Below, piece after piece: positions 39,112-48,686 of a DNA stretch of 64,000 nt (the first letter of the stretch is position 1; every line of letters begins with the position of its first letter). The translations under genes and the position numbers were made by a program. A model generated the notes under the pieces. It was given only the letters and a program-made list of their open reading frames with translations. It made no database searches and was not told where the DNA came from. Origin of the DNA: Croceicoccus marinus. GTDB taxonomy: Bacteria; Pseudomonadota; Alphaproteobacteria; Sphingomonadales; Sphingomonadaceae. The stretch covers positions 1,265,501-1,329,500 of the forward strand of contig NZ_CP019602.1 in NCBI RefSeq assembly GCF_001661675.2. Direction: 5' to 3'.

Positions 39112-41042
39112 GCGGGTTGTCCCTCCTCTCCTGGCGATTGCTCCGGTCCCTGCTGGTCTTCTCCGTCGGTCATCGTCGATGCCTGCGCGGGCTGGCCGTT
39201 CTTGGCCTGGACCTTGGCACGCTTCTCCCGCTTGGACTGGACCTTTTCGGTCACCGGATCCTCGGGCGGGGAATAGGAGACGACCACGTCGCCCGGGCCT
39301 GGTGTCGGGCGAGAGGCATGGGTGAAGAAGCGCATGTTGCCGCCCTTCCTCAGCACGAGCACGAATTCGGCATCGTCGGGCAAGGCATCGCGCGCACGAT
39401 CCAGACCGAACTGTTCTGACAGGCGGGTCTTGCGGAATTCCCAGCCCTGCGACTGCCGCTGGTGCATCTCTTCCATGCCGACGCCGGATTCGAACAGCGA
39501 ACGGCCCCGGATCGAGGAGGGCAGGGCCCGCGGATCGTTATGATGGCTTGGCTCGCCCAGTTGGTACACCGCATCGCGCCCGATTTCCGGGGCGAATTCG
39601 TTGCATACCAGCGCGTTATAGGCTTCGTTCTCGGTCGCGGCGACCATCACCTGGTATTGCGAGAGATCCAGCGAATGTTCTGTCGCCTCGGCCAGGATTT
39701 CTCCATGATAGGTGTCGAGGCCTTGCTGCCGCGCGCGCGACAGGCGCCACCAGCTGGTGTCGGCCAGCGTCACGGGCACGTCCAGCTCGTCCAGCTCCTT
39801 CGCAAGGGCGATAGACCAGGGGGTCGCGCCGACCAGCAGCAGGCCCGGCGTCGACGACCCCGTCACATTAAGCCAGCGCGCAACCGGTGCCATGGTGAAG
39901 CCATGAGCCACGATGGTCGCCACGCAGACCGCGAAGGACAGGCTGATCAGGATGGTGCCGTCATCATAGCCCAGATCCGAGAGGCGCAAGGCGAACAGGC
40001 CCGAGATGGCCACCGCCACGATGCCGCGCGGTGCGATCCAGGCCAGAAAGAGCCGCTCGTTCCAGGGGATATTGGAGAAGGCGAGGCTGATCAGCACCGT
40101 CGCCGGGCGCACCAGGAACAGGATGGCCAGAAGGAACAATGTGAACTGCCATTCGAGCAGGCGGAGCGTGTCATAATCCAGGCTGGCGGATAGCAGGATG
40201 AAGATGCCGGCGACGAGGATCACTGCGACGTTCTGCTTGAACGGGTGAATGTCGCGCAGGGAATCCACGTTCATATTGGCAAGCGCGACGCCCATCAGCG
40301 TCACCGCGACCAGTCCGGTTTCCTGCTGTATCAGGTTCGATATGACGAACAGGCCCACGACGGTCACAAGCAGCACCGGTGCCTTCAGATACTCCGGCAC
40401 ATGTCCGCGCGGAAAGCTCCACGCGATGACCCAGGCTGCCGCATAGCCCAGAACGGCTGCAGCTAGCGTCGCGAAGATCAGCGCGGGCACGACGTCGAAC
40501 AAGGTCGCACCATCGGCCGAGGCGCGAAAATACTCATAGGCCAGCACGGCGCACATTGCGCCGAACGGATCGTTGACGATCGCTTCCCATTTCAGGATGG
40601 CTGCCGGACGCGGCGCAACGCTCGACTGGCGAAGCAGCGGCAGGACGACCGTGGGGCCCGTCACCACCAGGATGCCGGCGAACAGGATCGCAACCGGCCA
40701 GACAAGTCCGGCGATGTAATAGCAGGCCAGCGATCCCGTCACCCAGCCGACGGGAATGCCGAAGACGACCAGCCGCCAGACCGCGCTTCCGGTTCGTCGC
40801 AATTCGCGAAAATCGAGGCTGAGACCGCCCTCGAACAGGATTAGCGCGACGCCGATCGAGATCATGGGTTCCAGCAGTTCGCCGAACGCGTGATGCGGAT
40901 CGATGACGTTGAGGATCGGCCCCGCCAGGAAACCGGCAATCAGCATCAATACGATCGCGGGCCATCCCGTACGCCACGCGATCCATTGCGAGCCGATGCC
41001 CAGCACTCCGACGAGTGCGATTACAATTGCCTGTTCTTCCAT
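39108..41042 (-). CDS. Cation/proton antiporter with C-terminal RCK (TrkA-like) domain
   Basis: A 644-residue protein. The first ~400 residues form a CPA-type Na+(K+)/H+ antiporter with about 12 transmembrane segments; WEAIVNDPFGAMCAVLAYE contains the conserved ND pair of CPA1 antiporters. Residues ~410-550 are an RCK/TrkA-N-like nucleotide-binding region (LLLVGATPWSIALAKELDELDVPVTLAD), followed by a TrkA-C-like end and a charged Lys/Gln/Glu tail. The start ATG 41042 is preferred; the frame extends to 41081. A near-consensus general-stress promoter (GGAAC-N16-CATT, 41106-41130) lies upstream, so stress control of this gene and the downstream OmpA lipoprotein is possible. Confidence 0.88.
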   Translation of the reverse strand: MEEQAIVIALVGVLGIGSQWIAWRTGWPAIVLMLIAGFLAGPILNVIDPHHAFGELLEPMISIGVALILFEGGLSLDFRELRRTGSAVWRLVVFGIPVGWVTGSLACYYIAGLVWPVAILFAGILVVTGPTVVLPLLRQSSVAPRPAAILKWEAIVNDPFGAMCAVLAYEYFRASADGATLFDVVPALIFATLAAAVLGYAAAWVIAWSFPRGHVPEYLKAPVLLVTVVGLFVISNLIQQETGLVAVTLMGVALANMNVDSLRDIHPFKQNVAVILVAGIFILLSASLDYDTLRLLEWQFTLFLLAILFLVRPATVLISLAFSNIPWNERLFLAWIAPRGIVAVAISGLFALRLSDLGYDDGTILISLSFAVCVATIVAHGFTMAPVARWLNVTGSSTPGLLLVGATPWSIALAKELDELDVPVTLADTSWWRLSRARQQGLDTYHGEILAEATEHSLDLSQYQVMVAATENEAYNALVCNEFAPEIGRDAVYQLGEPSHHNDPRALPSSIRGRSLFESGVGMEEMHQRQSQGWEFRKTRLSEQFGLDRARDALPDDAEFVLVLRKGGNMRFFTHASRPTPGPGDVVVSYSPPEDPVTEKVQSKREKRAKVQAKNGQPAQASTMTDGEDQQGPEQSPGEEGQPA

Positions 41043-41105
41043 GCCCGTCCGTTGCTGCCACATATAGCGGCGTGATGGCAAACCCGTTCATTGCCCGTTC
41101 AATGG

Positions 41106-41130
41106 AATGCCGCGCGGGCCGGGGCGTTCC
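41106..41130 (-). promoter_or_regulatory. Near-consensus general-stress sigma promoter (GGAAC-N16-CATT)
   Basis: On the minus strand GGAAC (41130-41126) and CATT (41109-41106) are 16 bases apart, one base from the consensus. It would start transcription about 55 bases before the antiporter ATG. Confidence 0.35.
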
Positions 41131-41142
41131 CCCCGCTGGTGC

Positions 41143-44100
41143 TTAATCCTTTTTGCGGTAGCCGCCGCCGCCGGGGGTGCGGATCTCGATCGCGTCGCCG
41201 GGCTGCATCTCGACACCCGCGCAGGATGCCAGCCTTTTGCGCGATCCGTCCGCGCGCACGACGATATTCTCGCCCGTCTCGCCGGGTTCGCCGCCCGCCA
41301 GGCCAAAGGGCGCGACGCGGCGGCGGTTGGACAATATGCCCGCCTCCATCGGTTCGAGGAAGCGGATGCGGCGGATGATGCCGTCGCCCCCGTGCCAGCG
41401 TCCCGGGCCGCCCGACCCGCGCCTGATGGCGAAGCGTTCCAGCACGACCGGAAAGCGGCTTTCCAGGATTTCGGGATCGGTCAGGCGCGAATTGGTCATG
41501 TGCGTCTGCACCGCATCCGCACCGTCGAATCCGTCTGCGTCGCCCAGCGGCCCCGCGCCGGATCCGCCGGCAATCGTCTCGTAATACTGGTAATCCGCAT
41601 TGCCGAAGGTCAAATTGTTCATCGTACCCTGCGCGCCCGCCATCGCGCCCAGCGCGCCGAAGATGGTGTCGGTGACGACCTGGCTGGTCTCGACATTGCC
41701 CGCGACGACGGCGGCGGGTGATCTGGGGTTCAGCATGGATCCCTCGGGCACGATCAGCCGTATGGGGGCAAGGCAGCCCTCGTTCATCGGCACGTCGCCA
41801 TCGATCATCGTGCGAATGGCATAGAGCACCGCCGCCTTGACGATGGGAACGGGCGCATTGAAATTGCCCGCGTGCTGGCCGCTGGTGCCGGTAAAGTCGA
41901 ACAAGGCTTGCTGCGCCTCGCGGTCGATGGTGACGGCAAGGCGGATGATCGAACCGTCGTCCATTTCATAGGCGAAGCTGCCATCGTCCAGCCGGTCCAG
42001 CAGCGCGCGCACCGCTTCCTCGGCCTGCGCCATGACATGGCCCATATAGGCATCGACCACGGCGTGCGACTGGGCGTCCGCCAGCCGGTTCAGCTCGCTC
42101 GCCCCCTTGATGCAGGCCGCCAGCTGCGCCTTGAGGTCGGCGATATTGCGGTCGGGATCACGCGCCGGATAGGGGCCGGTGCCGAGCGTGTCCCGCATCT
42201 CCGCCTCGCGAAAGCGGCCTTCGTCGACCAGCAGCACATTGTCGAGCAATATGCCCTCGTCGGTGACGCTGGTGCTGCCCGCGGGCATGGAGCCGGGCGC
42301 GACCCCGCCGATATCGGCGTGATGGCCGCGCGCCGCTGCCCACCAGGCGGGTTCGCTGGCTTCGTCGCCGGCGAACACCGGCAGCACCACCGTCACGTCG
42401 GGCAGATGCGTGCCGCCGTCATAGGGCGCGTTCAGCGCATAGGCATCGCCCTTGCGGATACCGCGACCGTCCTCGCCGCGGCGCCGGGCGACCGTGCGAA
42501 CGCTTTCGCCCATCGATCCCAAATGCACCGGCATATGGGGCGCATTGGCGATCAGGTTTCCGTCCCGGTCGAAGATCGCGCAGGAGAAATCGAGCCGTTC
42601 GCGAATGTTGACCGAACTTGCGCTGGCCTGCAGCGCAGCGCCCATCTCCTCGGCGATGCCCATGAAGAGAGCGCCCATGATCGCGGTGCGGACGGGGTCG
42701 CGCTCGGTCGACAACTCGCGGCGGCGGGCCTCTCCGGTCCGGCGCAGCAGCACGTTTCCGATGGCATCGACCGCGATGCTCCAGCCGGGTTCGACGACGA
42801 TGGTCGACACGTCGTCGACGACCAGCGCCGGTCCATCGGCCTGGAACCCGGCGGCAAGATCCGGCCTGCGGAACAACGGAATGTCTCGGCTTTGCCCGGC
42901 CAGATAGCTCTGGATGGTCTGGGCGGCGCCCTGCGTTTCGCCGGGCAGGGGCAGGGGGGCGCCCTGCCGTTCGGGAGAGCGGAAGACCGCCTCCACCCGC
43001 GCGGTCGCGACGATGATCGCGCCTTCGGGTTCGAAGCCGAAACGCTCGCGCCAGCCTTCGCGGAAACGCGCGGTCATGTCGTCGGGGGCGCCGAACGCGA
43101 TTTCCAGTGTGTTCTCGGTCCCTGCCGGGCGCAGTTGCAGGCTGCGTTCGTATGTGATGGCATCGGCGCCGACGCCTTGCGCGGTCAGTTCGGCGCCGGC
43201 ATCGCGGGCCAGCATGTCAAGTTCCTGCGCGATTTTGCCCGCGCTTTCGGTGCCGAGTTCGAGCGCAAGCGTCGCTTCACGCATGGCGCGGCGGTCTGCC
43301 AGGCCCATGCCATAGGCCGACAGCACGCTGGCCAGCGGATGGCACTGCACCACCTCGACGCCCAGCGCTTCGGCCACCAGGCACGCATGCTGCCCGCCCG
43401 CGCCGCCGAAGGCTGCCAGGGCGGCCCCCGCAATGTCATGGCCGCGGCGGATCGAGATCGCCTTGATCGCCTGCGCCATGTCCTGCACCGCGATGGCGAT
43501 GAAGCCTTCCGCTGCCGCCATCGGGGACAGCTTGCGCCCGGTTTCGGCCTCGATCCGGTCGCATAGTGACGCAAGTTTGGTCATGACGATGTCGCGGTCC
43601 GGCGGCAGATTGCCATCGGGCCCGAAGACGGGCGGGAAATGCGCGGCCTGCAGCTTGCCCAGCGCCAGGTTGCAGTCGGTAACCGTCAGGGGGCCGCTGT
43701 TGCGATAGCAGGCAGGCCCCGGAAACGCGCCCGCCGATTCCGGCCCGACGTGAAAGCGCCCCGCCTCGAACCGGCAGATCGATCCGCCGCCCGACGCGAC
43801 GGTGTGGATGCGCATCATCGGCGCGGCGATCCGCACGCCTTCCAGCCGGGTCTCGCCGTCGCGTTCGTACTGGCCCGAATACCACGACACATCGGTGGAG
43901 GTGCCGCCCATGTCGAAACCGACCACCGCGGCAAAGCCCGCTTCCTCTGCCGTCGCCGCCATACCGACGATGCCGCCTGCGGGCCCGGACAGGATCGCGT
44001 CCTTGCCGTGGAATTGCTCGCGCGCGGTGAGGCCGCCGTTCGACTGCATGAACAGCGCTTCTCCCGCTTCGCCCAACCCGGCCGCGACGGTTGATGTATA

Positions 44101-44748
44101 GTCGCGCAGGGGAGGGGACACATAGGCATCCAGCACCGTCGTATCCCCGCGCGAGATCAGCTTGATCAGCGGGGCGAGCGAATGGCTGACCGAAACCTGC
44201 GCGAAGCCCAGATCGCCGGCGATGGCCGCCAGCGCTTCTTCGTGGGCTGTGTGGCGATAACCGTGCATCAGACAGATGGCGAGCGCGTCGATGCCGTCCG
44301 CCCTGGCCTTGGCAAGGTCCGAGCGGGCGCGGTCCTTGTCCAACACCTGCTCGACGGTTCCGTCGGCCAGGACGCGTTCGTCGATCCCGATCACGCGGTC
44401 GTAGATCGGATCGGGGAGCACGATCTGGCGGGCGAACAGTTCGAGGCGTTCCTGCGATCCGATGCGCAGCGCATCTTCGAACCCGGCGGTGATGGCCAGT
44501 GCCACGCGCGCGCCCTTGCGTTCCAGCAATGCATTGGTCGCGACCGTGGTGCCGATCCGCAATTCGCAGGGCGGCAGGGCCCCTTGCGGCGTATCGGTGA
44601 TCGTTCGGATCGCGTGGATCGCGGCATCTTCGGACCGCGATGGGTCTTCCGACAACAGCTTGGTCCGCTGCAGCGTGCCGCCGGGCGAAATCGCGACCAC
44701 ATCGGTAAAGGTGCCGCCGCGGTCGATCCAGAATTGCCATTTGTCCAT
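41143..44748 (-). CDS. 5-oxoprolinase (ATP-hydrolysing), fused HyuA-HyuB type
   Basis: A 1201-residue fusion in which residues ~1-680 are HyuA-like (actin-like ATPase fold: WIDRGGTFTDVVA, GTTVATNALLERKG, VVGFDMGGTSTDVS, GPACYRNSGPLTVTDCN) and residues ~700-1195 are HyuB-like (RREL...FMGIAEEMGAAL, RLDFSCAIFDRDGNLIANAPHMPVHLGSM, NAPYDGGTHLPDVTVV). The one-chain form is that of OPLAH 5-oxoprolinases, which open 5-oxoproline to glutamate; a hydantoinase role is less likely. It diverges from the YitT-like gene with 92 bases between starts. Confidence 0.88.
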   Translation of the reverse strand: MDKWQFWIDRGGTFTDVVAISPGGTLQRTKLLSEDPSRSEDAAIHAIRTITDTPQGALPPCELRIGTTVATNALLERKGARVALAITAGFEDALRIGSQERLELFARQIVLPDPIYDRVIGIDERVLADGTVEQVLDKDRARSDLAKARADGIDALAICLMHGYRHTAHEEALAAIAGDLGFAQVSVSHSLAPLIKLISRGDTTVLDAYVSPPLRDYTSTVAAGLGEAGEALFMQSNGGLTAREQFHGKDAILSGPAGGIVGMAATAEEAGFAAVVGFDMGGTSTDVSWYSGQYERDGETRLEGVRIAAPMMRIHTVASGGGSICRFEAGRFHVGPESAGAFPGPACYRNSGPLTVTDCNLALGKLQAAHFPPVFGPDGNLPPDRDIVMTKLASLCDRIEAETGRKLSPMAAAEGFIAIAVQDMAQAIKAISIRRGHDIAGAALAAFGGAGGQHACLVAEALGVEVVQCHPLASVLSAYGMGLADRRAMREATLALELGTESAGKIAQELDMLARDAGAELTAQGVGADAITYERSLQLRPAGTENTLEIAFGAPDDMTARFREGWRERFGFEPEGAIIVATARVEAVFRSPERQGAPLPLPGETQGAAQTIQSYLAGQSRDIPLFRRPDLAAGFQADGPALVVDDVSTIVVEPGWSIAVDAIGNVLLRRTGEARRRELSTERDPVRTAIMGALFMGIAEEMGAALQASASSVNIRERLDFSCAIFDRDGNLIANAPHMPVHLGSMGESVRTVARRRGEDGRGIRKGDAYALNAPYDGGTHLPDVTVVLPVFAGDEASEPAWWAAARGHHADIGGVAPGSMPAGSTSVTDEGILLDNVLLVDEGRFREAEMRDTLGTGPYPARDPDRNIADLKAQLAACIKGASELNRLADAQSHAVVDAYMGHVMAQAEEAVRALLDRLDDGSFAYEMDDGSIIRLAVTIDREAQQALFDFTGTSGQHAGNFNAPVPIVKAAVLYAIRTMIDGDVPMNEGCLAPIRLIVPEGSMLNPRSPAAVVAGNVETSQVVTDTIFGALGAMAGAQGTMNNLTFGNADYQYYETIAGGSGAGPLGDADGFDGADAVQTHMTNSRLTDPEILESRFPVVLERFAIRRGSGGPGRWHGGDGIIRRIRFLEPMEAGILSNRRRVAPFGLAGGEPGETGENIVVRADGSRKRLASCAGVEMQPGDAIEIRTPGGGGYRKKD

Positions 44749-44840
44749 GGATGCAGGCCCTAACGTCTTTTGCCGCTATTCGCACGGCTTGTGATGCGGC
44801 TGCCGCTGGTCTAGCGGGCGCGCAGAGGAGGGACACAGCC

Positions 44841-45491
44841 ATGACCAGCGCAGCGGCCGCAGAGCCAAGCGGTCCGATCGAACCCGATTTCCCCCGGCCC
44901 CGGCCGCACTCGCTGGCGGAAGACGCCTATGGCCTGCTCAGCGGCGCCCTGCTGATGGCGCTGGGGCTGGTCATCATGAAGGCCAGCGGGATCGTGACGG
45001 CGGGCATGGGCGGAGTGGCCCTGTTGTTCAGCTATCTGTTCGGCATGACCGTGGATTTCTGGTTCTGGACGCTGAATGTCCCGTTCCTGATCCTGGCCTG
45101 GAGCGCGATGGGGCGCGGGTTCTTCTTCAAGACGGTATGCGCGGTTGCGGCCGTGTCGCTGATGGCGGCGGTGACGCGCGTCTCGCTGGATATCCAATCG
45201 GTCCATCCCGCCTTTGCCGCCGTCGCGGGCGGGACCGCGGCGGGGGCAGGGGTGATGGGCATGCTGCGTCATCGGTCGGGCGTGGGCGGGGTGACGATCG
45301 TGTCGGTATGGCTGAACCGCCGAAAGGGCTGGAGCGTGGGCTGGCTGACGTTCGCGCTGGATGGGATCATCATCCTGGCCGCGATCACCACGCGCCCGCC
45401 CGAACTGGCGGCGTGGTCGGTGCTCAGCGTCGTGGCGATGAGCGCGGTGCTGATCCTCTTCCACCGCCCCGGACGCTACACCGGATACTGA
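44841..45491 (+). CDS. YitT/DUF161 family membrane protein
   Basis: A 216-residue inner-membrane protein with about six hydrophobic segments. GLLSGALLMALGLVIMKASGIVTAGMGGVALLFSYLFG matches the N-terminal part of YitT-family proteins, whose function is unknown. GAGGAGGGA lies directly upstream of ATG 44841, which decides the start. It converges on the 45499-46152 gene with 7 bases between stops. Confidence 0.75.
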   Translation: MTSAAAAEPSGPIEPDFPRPRPHSLAEDAYGLLSGALLMALGLVIMKASGIVTAGMGGVALLFSYLFGMTVDFWFWTLNVPFLILAWSAMGRGFFFKTVCAVAAVSLMAAVTRVSLDIQSVHPAFAAVAGGTAAGAGVMGMLRHRSGVGGVTIVSVWLNRRKGWSVGWLTFALDGIIILAAITTRPPELAAWSVLSVVAMSAVLILFHRPGRYTGY

Positions 45492-45498
45492 CCGCTCA

Positions 45499-46152
45499 TT
45501 ACCGTGAGGGTTCGGCCACACGTCCGATCGGGCCAGTGGAAACGGGCCCGGTGGATACGGAACCGGTCGATACGCGGCTTGTCGAGACGGTATTGCGGCG
45601 ATCCTCCACGTCGCTGATCAGGTCCTCGAACAGCGCTTCATAATGGACCAGCGCCTGGCGCAGGTCTTCCGTCGCGATGGCCTGGCCGGTGGCGTCGCGG
45701 CTCTGGCGGGCGGCGATATCATGGCCTTCGCGGTAGTGGCGGGCGACTTCGGGATGATCGACGGTCAGGTCGGCGTGGCGCTGGTCGAAATCGGCAACCG
45801 GAAAGCCGCGCGCCTTCATCAGCGATCCGATTGTACGGTCCGCACGCAGCACGGCCTCGGCCGGGCTGTTCACGAACAGGCTCTTCACCTCGGTCCATTC
45901 GCTGGCAAAGCGATCGCGTTCGTCGTGCGAGAGCGGACGGATGTCGAAGCTGGCGACGCGGCGCTGGCGGTCTTCCAGATCGTGTTCGGCGCGGCCCGTG
46001 CTGCCGGTCGTGGCGACAGTGCGGTCGTATTCGTCACCGAAGCGGCTGCGAAGCCGGTTGGTGCGGCTGCGCGCAATGAAATACCAGATCAGCAGGGCGG
46101 CAATCACGACACCCGCGATCGCGATCCAGACAATGGGATTTACCGTATCCAT
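45499..46152 (-). CDS. Single-pass membrane protein with C-terminal VSTGP repeat, probable general-stress gene
   Basis: A 217-residue protein of unknown function. An N-terminal transmembrane helix (PIVWIAIAGVVIAALLIWYFIA) is followed by a basic turn, a soluble domain (FGDEYDRTVATTGSTGRAEHDLEDRQRRVASFDIRPLSHDERDRFASEW, then a helical region with HADLTVDHPEVARHYREGHDIA), and a Ser/Thr-rich tail of repeated VSTGP units encoded by 15-base DNA repeats (45530-45590). GAGG lies 7 bases before ATG 46152. An exact GGAAC-N16-CGTT promoter (46189-46213) gives a leader of about 30 bases, ideal spacing. I do not recognise the soluble domain with confidence. Confidence 0.72.
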   Translation of the reverse strand: MDTVNPIVWIAIAGVVIAALLIWYFIARSRTNRLRSRFGDEYDRTVATTGSTGRAEHDLEDRQRRVASFDIRPLSHDERDRFASEWTEVKSLFVNSPAEAVLRADRTIGSLMKARGFPVADFDQRHADLTVDHPEVARHYREGHDIAARQSRDATGQAIATEDLRQALVHYEALFEDLISDVEDRRNTVSTSRVSTGSVSTGPVSTGPIGRVAEPSR

Positions 46153-46188
46153 CATGCATCCTCGTCTACTCACCCCGTCAGGCGCGAA

Positions 46189-46213
46189 AACGGACGATTC
46201 TGGCGGCGGTTCC
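46189..46213 (-). promoter_or_regulatory. General-stress (EcfG-type) promoter, exact GGAAC-N16-CGTT
   Basis: On the minus strand GGAAC (46213-46209), 16 bases, CGTT (46192-46189). The expected transcription start is about 30 bases before ATG 46152, with the ribosome site in between. This is the best-placed of the three exact matches. Confidence 0.8.
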
Positions 46214-46442
46214 CCGGCGGGGTTAACGGCCAGGCGCGCGCACCGCATTTCCGGCCTGTCCCGCCGCGATACAGCGGCGCGCAGGTGCTTAAGGAACAAG
46301 GTTACCGCGATTGCAGGTTTCCGGGCCTGCGGTCAGACGGGGGGCAGTCATCCGGCGGGGGAACGGATGGCGGGGGAATGGCCGGTCGATGAGGGTCTGG
46401 GGGCAGACACTCTCGACCGGCCTCAATCGAAGAGGTTCTATC

Positions 46443-46838
46443 ATGTCGCATTCGAAGGATAACCAGTACCGGTTGCTTGAGCGGCACGAGTTCGCCGCCC
46501 AATGCCGCCTGCGCGCCGCAGGCAGCCTGGCGCGCATCTCGATCGTCCGCAACCTGACCAGCGATGGCTGCGCGGTCGAGTGCATTCCCGCCAATCTGCA
46601 GCGCGGCGACACGATCTATCTGCAATTCGGCAGCGTCGGCCCGGTCGAGGGCCGCGTCATGTGGCTGCGCAAGGGGATGGAAGCGGGCATCCGCTTCGAA
46701 CAGGGGCTGCACCCCGCGGTGTTCGACCGGCTGCTGTACCTGGCGCATCGCAACAGGGTGTTGAGCAACGATCCGATGGAGCTGAAGGACGATGCCGTCG
46801 CGCTCCGCAAGACCGGCCACCGCATGGCGGCGTGCTGA
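46443..46838 (+). CDS. PilZ domain protein, probable c-di-GMP receptor
   Basis: A 131-residue stand-alone PilZ domain. The RxxxR element is at residues 10-14 (RLLER) and the second motif is NLTSDG in VRNLTSDGCAVEC, a slight variant of (D/N)xSxxG with Thr for Ser. Binding of c-di-GMP is thus likely but not certain. GRVMWLRKGMEAGIRFEQG matches the later strands. ATG 46443 has AAGAGG upstream, which sets the start; upstream in-frame sequence is not PilZ-like. With the EAL protein at 36-38 kb it shows c-di-GMP signalling in this organism. Confidence 0.82.
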   Translation: MSHSKDNQYRLLERHEFAAQCRLRAAGSLARISIVRNLTSDGCAVECIPANLQRGDTIYLQFGSVGPVEGRVMWLRKGMEAGIRFEQGLHPAVFDRLLYLAHRNRVLSNDPMELKDDAVALRKTGHRMAAC

Positions 46839-46963
46839 CAAGACAGGGTGCGTGTTGGTGGAAACAGGGCCGGGAAAGGCCGTCTGCGGGTATTCCACCT
46901 GAAACCTGTTTGGCCGCGGGCTGAGTCATTGCAGGGCAAGGTTCGCTCTGCCATCGTTTCGTC

Positions 46964-48664
46964 ATGAATGAGCAACATGCTGCCGTGACATCGAACCTGT
47001 CCAGGGCCCGGCACCCCATTCTGCGGGCCTTTGCCATCCTCTCCCTGATCACCTCCGCCGGCCTGCTGGCCGCCTGCGGATCGGGGGAGCGGTTCACCGA
47101 CGAAGCGGCGCGCGACGGCATATTGCTGTTCGGCAATGGCAGCGAGCCCAAGGGCCTCGACCCGCACCTCGTCACCGGGGTGCCCGAGAACAAGATCATC
47201 TCGGCGCTGCTGGAGGGGTTGATCGCCTATCACCCGACCGACGATCTTCAGCCCGAACCCGGCATGGCGGAAAGCTGGGAAAGCAACGACGATTTCTCGC
47301 AGTGGACCTTCCACCTGCGCGACGCCAGATGGTCGAATGGCGATCCGGTGCGCGCCAGCGATTTCGTCTATAGCTGGGAGCGGATGCTGACGCCCGAACT
47401 GGGCGCCGAATATGCCGAGATGCTCTATATACTGAAGGGCGGCGAGGCTTTCCACCAGGGCAGGACCGACGACTTCTCGACCGTCGGGGTCAAGGCGCTG
47501 GACGACAGGACGCTGCAGGTCACGCTGGAAGGGCCGGCGCCCTATTTCCTCAACATGCTCAAGCATTACAGCTGGTTTCCCGTGAACCCGCGCGTCGTCG
47601 AAGCGCATGGCGGCATGGCCGACCGGCAGAGCGGCTGGTCGACGCTGGAGAACTATGTCGGCAACGGTCCGTTCGTGCTGGACGACTGGGTCACCAACCA
47701 GATCATCAAGGTGCGCAAGAGCCCGACCTATTGGGACCGCGATACGGTCAAGCTGAACGGCGTGAACTTCTACCCGGTAGAGAACGTCACCACCGAGGAG
47801 ACGATGTTCCGCGGCGGGCGGCTGCACCTGACCAATACCGTCACGCCCGACAAGATACCGGTCTTCCTTGAAAAGATGCCGGGCGAGATGATGATCGAGC
47901 CCTACATGGGCAGCTATTTCTATCGCATCAACGTGACCAGGAAGCCGTTCGACGACGTGCGCGTACGCAAGGCGCTGGCCTATTCGATCGACAAGAAGCT
48001 GCTGGTCGACAAGGTCACCAAGGGCGGGCAGATCCCCGCGACCGGCTTCGTGCCGCCGGGGCTGAAGGGTTACGAGACGTCCGACGCGGCGGAATTCCAG
48101 CCCGAGCTGGCACGCCGGCTGCTGGCCGAGGCGGGCTATCCCGGCGGCAGGGGCTTTCCCGACGTCGAGATCCTGATCAACACCAACGAGGCGCACCGCA
48201 AGATCGCCGAGGCGATGCAGGCGATGTGGCGCACCGAGCTGGGCGTCGAGATCGGCATCTACAACCAGGAATGGAAGGTCTATCTCGATAGCCAGAGCAG
48301 CCTGGATTACGACCTGGTGCGTGCGGGCTGGATCGCGGATTACGCCTATCCCAGCACGTTTCTCGACATCTTCACCACCGGCAACGGCAACAACGATACC
48401 GGCTGGTCGAACCCGCGCTATGATGCGCTGATCGCCCGCGCGCGGACCGCCGCGACCGAGGAGCAGCGCATGGCCATCCTGCAGCAGGCCGAGGCGGTGC
48501 TGATGGAGGACATGCCGATCATCCCGATCTACTGGTACACCCGCACCTATCTGAAAAGCCCGCTGATCGAGGGCTGGCATCCCAAGGTGCTGGACAACCA
48601 TCCGCTGAAATATGTGTCGCTGAAGGCTCCTCCGATGCCCGACGCGCCTCCGCCGGCCGAATAG
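46964..48664 (+). CDS. oppA: Oligopeptide ABC transporter, substrate-binding lipoprotein (OppA-like)
   Basis: A 566-residue SBP_bac_5 protein with a lipoprotein signal (FAILSLITSAGLLAAC). NGSEPKGLDPHLVTGVPENKIISALLEGL is the classic OppA N-terminal stretch, and WTFHLRDARWSNGDPVRASDFVYSWERM the family signature. It should capture peptides in the periplasm. It heads an operon-like run oppA-oppB-oppC-oppD-oppF, of which oppC and oppD are broken (see below). This copy itself looks intact. The oligopeptide assignment rests on similarity to OppA rather than DppA. Confidence 0.9.
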   Translation: MNEQHAAVTSNLSRARHPILRAFAILSLITSAGLLAACGSGERFTDEAARDGILLFGNGSEPKGLDPHLVTGVPENKIISALLEGLIAYHPTDDLQPEPGMAESWESNDDFSQWTFHLRDARWSNGDPVRASDFVYSWERMLTPELGAEYAEMLYILKGGEAFHQGRTDDFSTVGVKALDDRTLQVTLEGPAPYFLNMLKHYSWFPVNPRVVEAHGGMADRQSGWSTLENYVGNGPFVLDDWVTNQIIKVRKSPTYWDRDTVKLNGVNFYPVENVTTEETMFRGGRLHLTNTVTPDKIPVFLEKMPGEMMIEPYMGSYFYRINVTRKPFDDVRVRKALAYSIDKKLLVDKVTKGGQIPATGFVPPGLKGYETSDAAEFQPELARRLLAEAGYPGGRGFPDVEILINTNEAHRKIAEAMQAMWRTELGVEIGIYNQEWKVYLDSQSSLDYDLVRAGWIADYAYPSTFLDIFTTGNGNNDTGWSNPRYDALIARARTAATEEQRMAILQQAEAVLMEDMPIIPIYWYTRTYLKSPLIEGWHPKVLDNHPLKYVSLKAPPMPDAPPPAE

Positions 48665-48686
48665 GCGTTACGGGAGAACCTTGCCG

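Noticed and set aside
46616..48601. A 661-codon open frame antisense to oppA
   Set aside because: No family resemblance; explained by the codon bias of oppA on the opposite strand.
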